DNA of 64,000 nucleotides from DATKNA01 sp963755755 (lineage in GTDB: Bacteria > Actinomycetota > Actinomycetes > Actinomycetales > Kineosporiaceae). The notes beneath the pieces are model-generated. The model had not been told where the DNA came from. It saw nothing but the letters and a program-made list of their open reading frames with translations, and made no database searches. The stretch covers positions 558,001 through 622,000 of the forward strand of contig CAVWLJ010000010.1 in the NCBI GenBank assembly GCA_963755755.1, in the 5' to 3' direction. Both the position numbers and the translations under genes were made by a program. How positions within the stretch are numbered: the first letter of the stretch is position 1; the number at the start of each line of letters is the position of its first letter. Shown here one piece after another: positions 56,361 to 64,000 of the stretch.

Positions 56361-56443
56361 GACCGGCAACCCTGGCACCGAGGACCGCCTGCGGCAACGC
56401 TCGCCGGCGTCCGCCCGGAGGAGTCCCCGATTAGGCTCGGGCC

Positions 56444-59110
56444 ATGTCGACCGGGAGCGAGGCGGCGCCGCGGTACCCGGCCCACTGGGAGGCGGACGTC
56501 GTCCTCGCCGACGGCGGGACGGCCCACCTGCGCCCCATCACGCCGGCGGACGCCGACGCGCTGCAGCGCTTCCACATGGCGCAGTCGCCGGAGTCGATCT
56601 ACCTGCGGTTCTTCGCGCCCTATCCGCGGCTGTCGGACGTCGACCTGCGCCGGTTCACCCACGTCGACCACGTCGAGCGGGTCGCGCTGGTCGCGACGGT
56701 GGGCGACGAGATCATCGCCGTCGGCCGGTACGACCGCATCGACCCGCGCACGGCCGAGGTGGCCTTCAACGTCTCCGACGCGCACCAGGGCCGCGGGCTC
56801 GGGTCGGTGCTCCTCGAGCACCTCGCGGCGGCGGCCCGGGAGCACGGCGTCCACCGGTTCGTGGCCGAGGTGCTGCCGCAGAACCGGCGCATGCTCGGGG
56901 TCTTCCGGGACGCCGGGTACGAGGTCCGGCACGCCTTCGAGGACGGCGTCGTCTCGCTCTCCTTCGACATCGACCCCACCGAGCGCTCCCTCGCGGTGAT
57001 GGAGTCCCGCGAGCACCGGGCCGAGTTCCGCAGCGTCGCCGCCCTGCTCGCCCCCCGCTCGGTCGTCCTCGTCGGTGCCAGCCGCCGCGAGAACACGGTC
57101 GGTCACCGGCTGCTGCGCGACCTCCTCGCCGGCGACTTCACGGGCAAGCTCTACGTCGTCCACCCCGAGGCGGACGCCGTGCTCGGCGTGACCGCCTACC
57201 GGTCGATCGCCGACGTCCCGGTGCCCGTCGACCTCGCGGTGATCGCCGTCCCGGCGGAGTCGGTGCTCGACGTCGTCCACCAGTGCGCCGCCGCCGCCGT
57301 CCGCGGCCTCGTCGTCGTCAGCGGCGGCTTCGCGGAGACGGGGGAGGAGGGGCTGGAGCGACAGCGCGCGCTCGTGCGGGTCGCCCTCGCCAACGGCATG
57401 CGCGTCGTCGGGCCCAACTCCTGGGGCGTGGTCAACACCGACCCGGACGTGCGGCTCAACGTCGGGCTGCAGCGCTCGCTGCCGGCCGCGGGCCGGGTCG
57501 GGCTGTTCTGCCAGTCCGGCGCGGTCTCCGTCTCCGTGCTGGAGAACGCCGAGCAGCGCGGGCTCGGCGTCTCCACCTTCGTCTCGGCCGGCAACCGCGC
57601 CGACGTCTCCGGCAACGACTGCATGCAGTACTGGGAGGAGGACCCGCGCACCTCCGTCGTCGGCCTCTACCTGGAGAGCACCGGCAACCCCCGGAAGTTC
57701 TCGCGGATCGCCCGCCGGCTCGCCCGCAGCAAGCCCGTGGTCGTCGTGCGGTCGGGCACCTCCGGCTTCGGCGTCGCCCCCGGCCATGCGGTGCGCGAGA
57801 GCCGGGCGCCGGCGGAGGCGTTCGACGCGATGCTGCGGCAGAGCGGCTGCATCCGGGTGCGCACCGTCGCCGAGCTGCTCGACGTTGCCCAGCTCCTCGT
57901 CGGCCAGCCGCTACCCGGGGGCCGGCGGGTCGGGGTGGTCGCGAACAGCGAGGCGCTGGGCGCCCTCGTCGCGGACGCCTGCCAGGGGCAGGACCTCGTC
58001 GTGCCGCACGGGCCGGCTTCCGTGCCCGTGACCGCCGGCGCCGGGGAGTTCGTGCGGACGCTGGCCGACGCCGTCGCCTCCCCGGACGTCGACGCCGTCG
58101 TCGCGGCGTTCGTCCCGCCGGTCGGCACGCGCTCGGAGGACGTCGCCGCCGCGCTCGCCGACGCCGGTCGCGCGGCCCGGGCCGCCGGCCGGCCGGTGGT
58201 CGCCTGTCTGCTCGGCATGCCCGCCGCCCGCGGGCGCCTCGTCGGCCCGGACGCCGTGCCGACGTACCCCACACCCGAGGAGGCGGTACGCGCGCTCGCC
58301 GCGGTGACCGCGTACTCGACCTGGCGGCACCGCGACTTCGGACCCCGGGTCGACCCGCCCGGGCTGGACCCGGCGCGGGCCCGCCGGCTGGTCGTGGCCG
58401 CCCTCGAGAGCGCCCCGGACGGCGTCGAACTCTCCGCGGAGACGGCGGCGGCGCTGCTCGCCTGCTACGGCGTCCGGCTCTGGCCCGCGCTGCCCGTCAC
58501 CGGCCCGGAGGACGCGGCCGAGGCCGCCGAGCTCCTCGGCTACCCGGTGGCGCTCAAGACCACCGCTCCGCACCTGCGCCACCGGGCCGACCTGGGCGGC
58601 GTCCGGCTCGACATCGCCGGCCCGGACGAGCTCGCCGAGGACGTCGTCGACATGACCCGGCGGCTCACGCCGCTCGGCGGCAGCGACCTCGTGGTGCAGG
58701 CGATGGCGCCGACCGGCGTCGCGTGCGTCGTCCGGTCCGTCGAGGACCCGCTGTTCGGCCCCGTCGTCTCGTTCGGCCTGGGCGGCGACGCCACCGATCT
58801 CCTCGGGGACTACGCCCACCGGATCCCGCCCCTGACCACCGGCGACGTGCACGACGTCGTCCGCTCGGTGCGTGCCGCGCCCAAGCTGTTCGGGCACCGC
58901 GGCGCGCGGCCCGTGGACGTCGGCGCGCTGGAGGACGTCGTGGCGCGCGTGTCCTGCCTCGCCGACGACCTGCCGGAGGTCGCCGAGCTCGAGCTCAACC
59001 CCGTGGTCGTGGCCGAGCAGGGTGCGCACGTGCTCGGCGCGGTGATCCGGCTGTCCGCGGGTGAGGCGCGGGCGGACGCCGGCCGCCGCGAGCTGACCGC
59101 CAGCTCGTAG
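56444..59110 (+). CDS. GNAT/acyl-CoA synthetase-like fusion (Pat-type protein acetyltransferase)
   Basis: The intact 888-residue protein starts at ATG 56444. N-terminal GNAT: ADGGTAHLRPITPADADALQRFHMAQSPESIYLRFFAPYPRLSDVDL and DAHQGRGLGSVLLEHLAAAAREHGVHRFVAEVLPQNRRMLGVFRDAGYE. The rest is an NDP-forming acetyl-CoA synthetase-like region with CoA-binding (RSVVLVGASRRENTVGHRLLRDLL), succinyl-CoA ligase-like segments (GLFCQSGAVSVSVLENAEQRGLGVSTFVSAGNRADV) and an ATP-grasp domain (GYPVALKTTAPHLRHRADLGGVRLDI). Salmonella-type Pat proteins have these domains in the opposite order. It likely acetylates AMP-forming acyl-CoA synthetases, such as the divergent neighbour. Confidence 0.88.
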   Translation: MSTGSEAAPRYPAHWEADVVLADGGTAHLRPITPADADALQRFHMAQSPESIYLRFFAPYPRLSDVDLRRFTHVDHVERVALVATVGDEIIAVGRYDRIDPRTAEVAFNVSDAHQGRGLGSVLLEHLAAAAREHGVHRFVAEVLPQNRRMLGVFRDAGYEVRHAFEDGVVSLSFDIDPTERSLAVMESREHRAEFRSVAALLAPRSVVLVGASRRENTVGHRLLRDLLAGDFTGKLYVVHPEADAVLGVTAYRSIADVPVPVDLAVIAVPAESVLDVVHQCAAAAVRGLVVVSGGFAETGEEGLERQRALVRVALANGMRVVGPNSWGVVNTDPDVRLNVGLQRSLPAAGRVGLFCQSGAVSVSVLENAEQRGLGVSTFVSAGNRADVSGNDCMQYWEEDPRTSVVGLYLESTGNPRKFSRIARRLARSKPVVVVRSGTSGFGVAPGHAVRESRAPAEAFDAMLRQSGCIRVRTVAELLDVAQLLVGQPLPGGRRVGVVANSEALGALVADACQGQDLVVPHGPASVPVTAGAGEFVRTLADAVASPDVDAVVAAFVPPVGTRSEDVAAALADAGRAARAAGRPVVACLLGMPAARGRLVGPDAVPTYPTPEEAVRALAAVTAYSTWRHRDFGPRVDPPGLDPARARRLVVAALESAPDGVELSAETAAALLACYGVRLWPALPVTGPEDAAEAAELLGYPVALKTTAPHLRHRADLGGVRLDIAGPDELAEDVVDMTRRLTPLGGSDLVVQAMAPTGVACVVRSVEDPLFGPVVSFGLGGDATDLLGDYAHRIPPLTTGDVHDVVRSVRAAPKLFGHRGARPVDVGALEDVVARVSCLADDLPEVAELELNPVVVAEQGAHVLGAVIRLSAGEARADAGRRELTASS

Positions 59111-59130
59111 CCCGGATCCCGCCGGCGACG

Positions 59131-59504
59131 TCAGGCGGCGCGCCGGAAGCGGGTCGGCGGGACGCCCTTGACCCGGCGGAAGGCCGACGAGAACGCGAAC
59201 TCGTTGTCGTAGCCGACCTCCCGCGCGATGGAGGCGACCGTGCGGTCGCTCGTCCGCAGCAGCTCCGTCGCCACGGTCATCCGCCACTCCGTCAGGTAGC
59301 CCATCGGCGTGGATGCCACGAGCGCGGTGAACCGCCGGGCGAACCCGGCCCGGCTGAGCCCGGCGGCGGCGGCCAGCTGCTCGACGGTCCAGCGGCGGCC
59401 GTAGTCCTCGTGCATCAGGCGCAGGGCGGTGGCGACGGCCCGGTCGTCCGGCGCCCGGTACCAGGGCGGGGCGTCGTCGGCGACGGCGAACCACGAGCGC
59501 AGCG
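59131..59504 (-). pseudogene. AraC-family regulator, C-terminal remnant
   Basis: The remnant reads APPWYRAPDDRAVATALRLMHEDYGRRWTVEQLAAAAGLSRAGFARRFTALVASTPMGYLTEWRMTVATELLRTSDRTVASIAREVGYDNEFAFSSAFRRVKGVPPTRFRR, a full AraC-type double HTH with its linker. The N-terminal cupin sensor domain (about 190 residues) that this subfamily carries is absent: homology ends near 59504, directly against unrelated sequence. ATG 59415 would give a 94-residue stand-alone HTH. It is probably a truncated gene made by deletion. Confidence 0.75.
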
Positions 59505-60078
59505 GTGTTCTTGTCGGCGCGAGGTGCGGACGCCTCCGACGACAGCCCGATGCGGCGCGAGGAGCTGGCCCTGGCCGCGTCGGGCCTCGGCTGGTCGGTG
59601 CTCCGACCGTCCTGGTTCATGCAGAACTTCACCGAGGGGGCCTTCGCCGGCATGGTCGCCGAAGGCACGGTCGCCCTGCCCGTCGGCGAGGGCGCCAACC
59701 CGATGATCGACGCCGAGGACATCGCCGACGTCGCGACCCGGCTGCTGCTCGACGAGCGCTTCGACGGGCAGGGCTACGACCTCAGCGGCAGGGCCGCGCT
59801 GAGCTTCGCGCAGGCGACGAAGCTCGTCGGCGAGGGACTCGGTCGGGAGCTGCGGTTCGTCGACGCCGATCCCGAGGGGTGGGGGCCGGCAGATGGAGGC
59901 CGTCGGCGTCCCCGCCGACTACGCCGCACTGCTGGGCTTCCTCCTCGGCCTGGTCCGTGCGGGTGCCGACGCCCATCTCTCGGACGGGGTGCGGCGGGTG
60001 CTCGGCCGGGAGCCGCGCGGCTTCGAGGCGTGGGCCGCCGCGCTGCCGCGCACGCAGGAGCGTGTCGCCGGGAGGTGA
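59505..60078 (+). pseudogene. NmrA-type NAD(P)-binding oxidoreductase, C-terminal remnant
   Basis: Homology starts abruptly at VFLSARGADASDDSPMRREELALAASGLGWSVLRPSWFMQNFTEGAF and runs through GYDLSGRAALSFAQATKLVGEGLGRELRFVDADPEGW and AHLSDGVRRVLGREPRGFEAWAAALP. The N-terminal Rossmann strand (GATGxxG, about 90 residues) is missing, so cofactor binding is lost. A single-base shift near 59885 occurs near the end. The part beyond the shift ends at 60078. Together with the AraC remnant this marks a deletion junction. Confidence 0.78.
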
Positions 60079-60090
60079 CAGGATGACGGT

Positions 60091-60696
60091 GTGCGAGAAC
60101 GACACGCGGTCGGGGCGCCCCGGTCGGCCGGTCTGCCGTCGGAGCTGAGGGCGCAGGTGGAGCGGGCCGGCTACTACCCGGCGCTGGTGTGCGACGTGCT
60201 CGACGTCGCGGTGGCGGGGGAGGAGGTCCGCTCGTATCTGGTCTACCCCGAGACGACCTTCGACCGCGACGAGATCCGGCGACACGTCACCGTGCTCGTC
60301 CTCACGCCCAGCCGGCTGGTGGTCGCCCACGCGGACGACCACGAGCCCGACTCGTTGAGCCCGGAGCCGTACGCCTCCGCTTCGACCGAGGCAGTAGCGC
60401 TGCACCAGGTCCGCTCGGTCGTCCTCACGCACGCCGTCACGCGCCCGGAGGAGCACCGCCCCGGCGTCACCCCGCGCGAGCTGACCCTGACGATCGGCTG
60501 GGGGTCGCTCAACCGGATCGACCTCGAACCGGCGGGGTGCTCCGACCCGGACTGTGAGGCGGACCACGGGTACACGGGCACGGCCGCCCTCGAGGACATC
60601 ACGCTGCGGGTGTCCGCGGACGCCGAGGGGTCGGACGCCGTCCGCGCCGCCGTCGCTTTCGCGCGGGCGGTCTCCGCGGCCACCGCCGTCAGCTGA
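60091..60696 (+). CDS. DUF5998 family protein
   Basis: The intact 201-residue protein starts at GTG 60091 and reads SAGLPSELRAQVERAGYYPALVCDVLDVAVAGEEVRSYLVYPETTFDRDEIRRHVTVLVLTPSRLVVAHADDHEPD, then VRSVVLTHAVTRPEEHRPGVTPRELTLTIGWGSLNRIDLEPAGCSDPDCEADHGYTGTAALEDITLRVSADAEG. DUF5998 proteins are actinobacterial and sit in this conserved neighbourhood beside the phosphodiesterase and SepH. The GSLNRIDLEPAGC...CEADHGY motif recurs across the family; a Cys/Asp/His metal site is possible. Function unknown. Confidence 0.85.
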   Translation: MRERHAVGAPRSAGLPSELRAQVERAGYYPALVCDVLDVAVAGEEVRSYLVYPETTFDRDEIRRHVTVLVLTPSRLVVAHADDHEPDSLSPEPYASASTEAVALHQVRSVVLTHAVTRPEEHRPGVTPRELTLTIGWGSLNRIDLEPAGCSDPDCEADHGYTGTAALEDITLRVSADAEGSDAVRAAVAFARAVSAATAVS

Positions 60697-60704
60697 CCGG
60701 AACC

Positions 60705-61820
60705 GTGGACGCCGGGCTCGGTGACGTGCTGCCGTCGGTGGCGGCCGCGCTCGGCCTGCCCGTCCGGGGGCCGGCGCGGCTGCCGCTGCCGGTCGCCCGG
60801 TCCGCGGTCGTCGTGCTCGTCGACGGGCTGGGCGAGGAGCTCCTCGCGGCCCGCGGCGGGCACGCGCCGTTCCTGCGGTCCGTCCGCGCCGGGCTCGGCG
60901 ACGCCTTGGCCGTGGACTGCGGGTTCCCGAGCACGACCGCGACGAGCATGGGCACGTTCGGCACGGCGCGGCGGGCGGGGAGCCACGGGCTGGTCGGCAT
61001 GAACGTGCTCGCGCCAGAACTCGACCTCGTCTTCAGCGAGCTCGCCTGGGATCCGCGCATCGATCCGATCGCCTGGCAGCCGGGCAGCACGGTCTTCGAG
61101 GACGTGAGGGCGGCGGGCCTGCCGGTCGTCATGATCGCGCCGCACTACTTCGACGGGTCCGGCCTGACCCGGGCGGCGCTGCGCGGGGCCTCGTTCGTCG
61201 GCGCACAGACCCTCGAGCAGCGCGTCGACGCGGCGCTGGCGGCCCTCGCGGCGAACCCCCGGGTGCTCGTCTACCTCTACTGGGGCGAGGTCGACAAGGT
61301 CGGCCACGTGCACGGGTGCCAGTCGTTCGAGTGGGGGGAGGAGCTCGAGCGGGTCGACGGCGAGCTCGCCCGGCTCGTCCGGTCCTGCCGCAGGGACGTC
61401 CTGGTCACGGTGACCGCCGACCACGGCATGATCGACGTGCCCCATGCCGACCGGATCGACCTCGCGGACGAGCCGGAGCTGCTCGCCGGCGTCCGGCACG
61501 TGGGGGGCGAGGCGCGCGCGCTGCACCTGTACTGCGACCCGGGCGCGGCGGACGCGGTCGCCGCGGCCTGGCGGGAGCGGCTGTCACCCGACCTCGAGGT
61601 CGTGACGCGGGCCGCGGCGATCGACCGGGGCTGGTTCGGGTCCGTGGAACCTCACGTGCTCCCCCGGATCGGCGACCTCCTCGCCGTCGCCGTCGGGCGG
61701 ATCGCGATCGTGGACTCCCGCACCGCGCGACCGGAGCTGCTCCGACTCGTCGGCCAGCACGGGGCGCGCACGCGCGAGGAGTCGCTGGTCCCCGTGCTCT
61801 GGGTGCGCGGCAGCCGCTGA
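60705..61820 (+). CDS. Alkaline phosphatase-superfamily phosphodiesterase
   Basis: The intact 371-residue protein starts at GTG 60705, 8 bp after DUF5998. It reads RSAVVVLVDGLGEELLAARGGHAPFLRS (metal-binding Asp in VDGLG), FPSTTATSMGTFGTARRAGSHGLVGMNVL (nucleophile Thr in PSTTATS), YWGEVDKVGHVHGCQSFEWGEEL and VTVTADHGMIDVPH (metal ligands Asp/His). These match the nucleotide pyrophosphatase/phosphodiesterase fold. There is no signal peptide, so it is likely cytosolic. The substrate is not known. Its stop is 4 bp from the convergent sepH stop. Confidence 0.88.
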   Translation: MDAGLGDVLPSVAAALGLPVRGPARLPLPVARSAVVVLVDGLGEELLAARGGHAPFLRSVRAGLGDALAVDCGFPSTTATSMGTFGTARRAGSHGLVGMNVLAPELDLVFSELAWDPRIDPIAWQPGSTVFEDVRAAGLPVVMIAPHYFDGSGLTRAALRGASFVGAQTLEQRVDAALAALAANPRVLVYLYWGEVDKVGHVHGCQSFEWGEELERVDGELARLVRSCRRDVLVTVTADHGMIDVPHADRIDLADEPELLAGVRHVGGEARALHLYCDPGAADAVAAAWRERLSPDLEVVTRAAAIDRGWFGSVEPHVLPRIGDLLAVAVGRIAIVDSRTARPELLRLVGQHGARTREESLVPVLWVRGSR

Positions 61821-61824
61821 GCGA

Positions 61825-63027
61825 TCAGTCCCGGCGCGAGCCGAAGACGATGTCGTCCCAGCTCGGCACGCTCGCCCGCCGGTTGCGGCGCGCCGAGGCC
61901 GACCGGTCCTGCTCGGCGGCGGCGTCCAGGTCCAGCGCTTCGGCCGAGGGCCGCCGGGCGGCACCCTGCCTCGACGGCTGGGCGGGCTGCGGGGCGGGAG
62001 CCGGCGGCGGCTGGGCGGGCGCGGCGGCGCGCGGCTTCGCGCGCGGGCTTCGGGCGCCGGCTTCGGGGCGGGCTTGGCGGCGGGGGGCGCCTCGGGGAGG
62101 GCGAGGAGCTCAGGGTCCTCGAGTTCCTCGGGCCGTGAGCGCGCCGGGTGGGCGGCCGGCGGCTCGCCGAGCGCCTCCGCGCGGACCCGCAGCTGGTCCA
62201 CCGCGAGCTCGAGCGGATCCATCTCGTCCGGGTCCTCGGACGCGTCCGGTACCCACTGCCGGCGTCCGCGCCGCTCCCGCAGGGTGTCCAGGAGGTCCAC
62301 GGTCGCGGCGGCGGCACCCGCCCGGCCGTCCTCGACCGCCCGTACCCCGCCGTCCGCCTCGACGTCGTAGACGCGCTCGCGGACCTGGTCCGGCCGCACG
62401 CCGTCGGGGCCGACGGGGGAGAGCACGCGCCGGCCGGGCGCGGGATCCTGCACTGGCTCGTCGACCAGCCAGCGGGCCTCGTCGTCCAGTGCCGTCACGT
62501 GCCGGAGCTGGACGTCGTACTCCCACTCGGCCTGCCGCCGGCGGCCGGCCGCCTCGAAGCGTCAGGCGGACGAACCAGGTGCCGTCCGTGCGCCAGGCGT
62601 CCCAGGAGGTCGACCCCGGGTCCACCTCGCGAGCGGCGAGCCGGGCGGAGACCAGCTCCTCGAGAGTCGGGTAGGACCCGGGCGTGCCCGGCGCGGCGCG
62701 GCGCAGCCGGACCCCGCGGGCCTGCCGCGTCACGAACTCCCGCTCGGCCAGCACCGGCCCCTCGTACCGCCGGACGTGCTCGACCGGGACGCCCGCCTCC
62801 TCGGCGACCTCGTCCGCCGTGCGACCCGAACGGATCTTCGCCTGGATGTCCCGCGGGCGCAGGGTGCTCGTCTGCTCGAGCTGCAACTGGGCCAGGCGGG
62901 CCCGGTCGCGTCGGACCGCGGCGCGCAGGGGTTCGTCGACCCGCAGCAGGTAGCGCTGGCCGTCGGACCCTACGAGCACGAGGTGCTCCCCGTCGTCGTG
63001 AACGCCGACGAGCGTGAGGTCGTGCAT
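61825..63027 (-). CDS. sepH: Cell-division regulator SepH
   Basis: ATG 63027 opens HDLTLVGVHDDGEHLVLVGSDGQRYLLRVDEPLRAAVRRDRARLAQLQLEQTSTLRPRDIQAKIRSGRTADEVAEEAGVPVEHVRRYEGPVLAEREFV, the DUF3071 domain with a helix-turn-helix. A further conserved block reads WEYDVQLRHVTALDDEARWLVDEP. A long low-complexity Pro/Ala/Arg linker leads to the conserved tail RASVPSWDDIVFGSRRD. Shifts near 62050 and 62560 fall in less conserved parts. SepH binds FtsZ and promotes Z-ring assembly in actinobacteria. The SepH-hemH spacing is 175 bp with no other gene. Confidence 0.85.
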
Positions 63028-63202
63028 GCGTGGTCCCTCCGCTCGGTCCGTCCCGTACCGTCAGCCTCCGACTCTGCCATCCGCCGGTGCCGATACGAAG
63101 CACGTGGCCTGGCGTGGCGTTCGGCGAGCCGTCGCCGACACCCCGTCCGGTTCCGCTGGTGCCCGGCGCGCGTCGGCACCCGGAACCTGTGAGGATGCCC
63201 GG

Positions 63203-64000
63203 GTGACCGTGCCCGCCGTCGCTCCCTACGACGCCGTCCTGCTCCTGTCGTTCGGGGGCCCGGAGCAGCCGGACGACGTCCTGCCGTTCCTGGAGAACGT
63301 CACCCGGGGCCGGGGCATCCCCCGGGAACGGCTGGAGGCCGTGGCCGAGCACTACCACCGGCTGGGCGGCCGCAGCCCGATCAACGACCAGAACCGCGCG
63401 CTGCTGGCCGCGCTGCGCGCCGAGCTCGACTCCCGCGGTCTCGACGTCCCGCTGTACTGGGGCAACCGCAACTGGCGCTCCGTTCCTGCTCGACACCCTC
63501 CGCCAGGCCCGCGCCGACGGCGTCCGGCGGCTCTGCGTCGTCGTCACCAGCGCCTACTCCAGCTACTCCGGCTGCCGGCAGTACCGGGAGGACCTCGCCG
63601 CCGCGCTCATCGCGCTCGCCGGGGAGGTGGGCGGCGAGGACCTGCCGACGGTGGACAAGATCCGGCACTACTTCAACCACCCCGGCTTCGTGGCGGCGAA
63701 CGTCGACGCGGTCGCGACCGCTCTCGCCCAGGCGCCTGCGGGGTCGCGGATCGCCTTCGTCACCCACTCGGTGCCGACCGCGATGAACGACAGCGCGGGC
63801 GTCGAGGGCGGCCGCTACGAGGCCCAGCACCGCGACGTCGCCGCCGTGGTCGCCGCCGCGGTGGGGGAGCGGCTCGGCGCGCCCCCCGCCTGGGATCTCG
63901 TCTACTGCTCCCGCTCCGGCCCGCCCACGCAGCCCTGGCTGGAGCCCGACGTCAACGACCACCTGCGGACGCTGAAGGAGCGGGGGGTCCCGGGCGTCGT
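63203..64000 (+). CDS. hemH: Ferrochelatase (coproporphyrin ferrochelatase type), 5' part
   Basis: GTG 63203 opens TVPAVAPYDAVLLLSFGGPEQPDDVLPFLENVTRGRGIPRERLEAVAEHYHRLGGRSPINDQNRALLAALRAEL, the family start with the conserved SPIN loop. A single-base shift near 63480 follows YWGNRNW, after which the chain resumes as LLDTLRQARADGVRRLCVVVTSAYSSYSGCRQYREDLAAAL. Further on, IAFVTHSVPTAMND has the catalytic His and YCSRSGPPTQPWLEPDVNDHL follows. It inserts Fe(II) into coproporphyrin III or protoporphyrin. The gene runs off the window after about 266 residues. Confidence 0.92.
   Translation, partial: MTVPAVAPYDAVLLLSFGGPEQPDDVLPFLENVTRGRGIPRERLEAVAEHYHRLGGRSPINDQNRALLAALRAELDSRGLDVPLYWGNRNWRSVPARHPPPGPRRRRPAALRRRHQRLLQLLRLPAVPGGPRRRAHRARRGGGRRGPADGGQDPALLQPPRLRGGERRRGRDRSRPGACGVADRLRHPLGADRDERQRGRRGRPLRGPAPRRRRRGRRRGGGAARRAPRLGSRLLLPLRPAHAALAGARRQRPPADAEGAGGPGRR

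Overview
The window is chromosomal DNA of a high-GC actinobacterium (roughly 73-74% G+C by eye). The evidence is the syntenic block sigA - DUF456 - DUF7455 - parE ... parC ... DUF5998 - phosphodiesterase - SepH - hemH, a SAM-IV riboswitch before metY, a cyclic-di-AMP riboswitch before an NlpC/P60 gene, and the SigK/RskA and ECF42 sigma systems. A Geodermatophilaceae-like organism is my best guess (inference, not proven). The most important practical point is that about half of the genes, including essential ones (sigA, metY, metX, hemH, ATP-dependent ligase, recQ), are cut by isolated single-base indels while homology continues uninterrupted in the next frame. This is best read as uncorrected assembly error, so I annotate reconstructed genes spanning the shifts.

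Layout. 0-9 kb: CorA-type transporter start, TipA-like MerR regulator with its operator, a penicillin-binding protein, an epimerase, a GNAT, a PAC2 protein, an acyl-CoA dehydrogenase and a PQQ-propeller lipoprotein. 9-17 kb: a minus-strand run of BrkB membrane protein, diacylglycerol-kinase-like enzyme, PAP2 phosphatase, ATP-dependent DNA ligase, RecQ helicase with a phosphoribosyltransferase-like tail and an ABC-F ATPase. 17-28 kb: ManA, DUF1028, PPi-phosphofructokinase, aldo/keto reductase, DUF885 peptidase-like protein, zinc alcohol dehydrogenase, a transmembrane Ser/Thr kinase and sigK-rskA. 28-34.5 kb: DUF1232, DUF4192, the SAM-IV/leader-peptide-controlled metY-metX pair, Nudix, USP and an HhH-GPD protein. 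34.7-42.7 kb: housekeeping sigA, parE and the YCII-ECF42 pair. 42.7-45.6 kb: a lower-GC accessory patch with an SOS-boxed DUF222/HNH endonuclease and about 450 bp without a gene. 45.6-49.3 kb: a dehydrogenase-EamA-rhodanese operon divergent from a GlxA-type regulator, then DUF6204. 49.3-59 kb: parC, acyl-CoA dehydrogenase, nitroreductase, c-di-AMP riboswitch and NlpC/P60, an acyl-CoA synthetase and a divergent Pat-type protein acetyltransferase. 59-64 kb: a deletion junction fusing remnants of an AraC regulator and an NmrA oxidoreductase, then DUF5998, a phosphodiesterase, sepH and the start of hemH.

Regulatory features are unusually readable here: a MerR-type palindromic promoter, a SigK-like autoregulatory promoter, an ECF42-like promoter, a LexA/SOS box, two riboswitches, a seven-codon cysteine-containing leader ORF, a 50-bp perfect palindrome between sigA and DUF456, and two copies of a long palindromic repeat sharing the core CGCTGATCATGCACTTCGCG, both at convergent gene ends.
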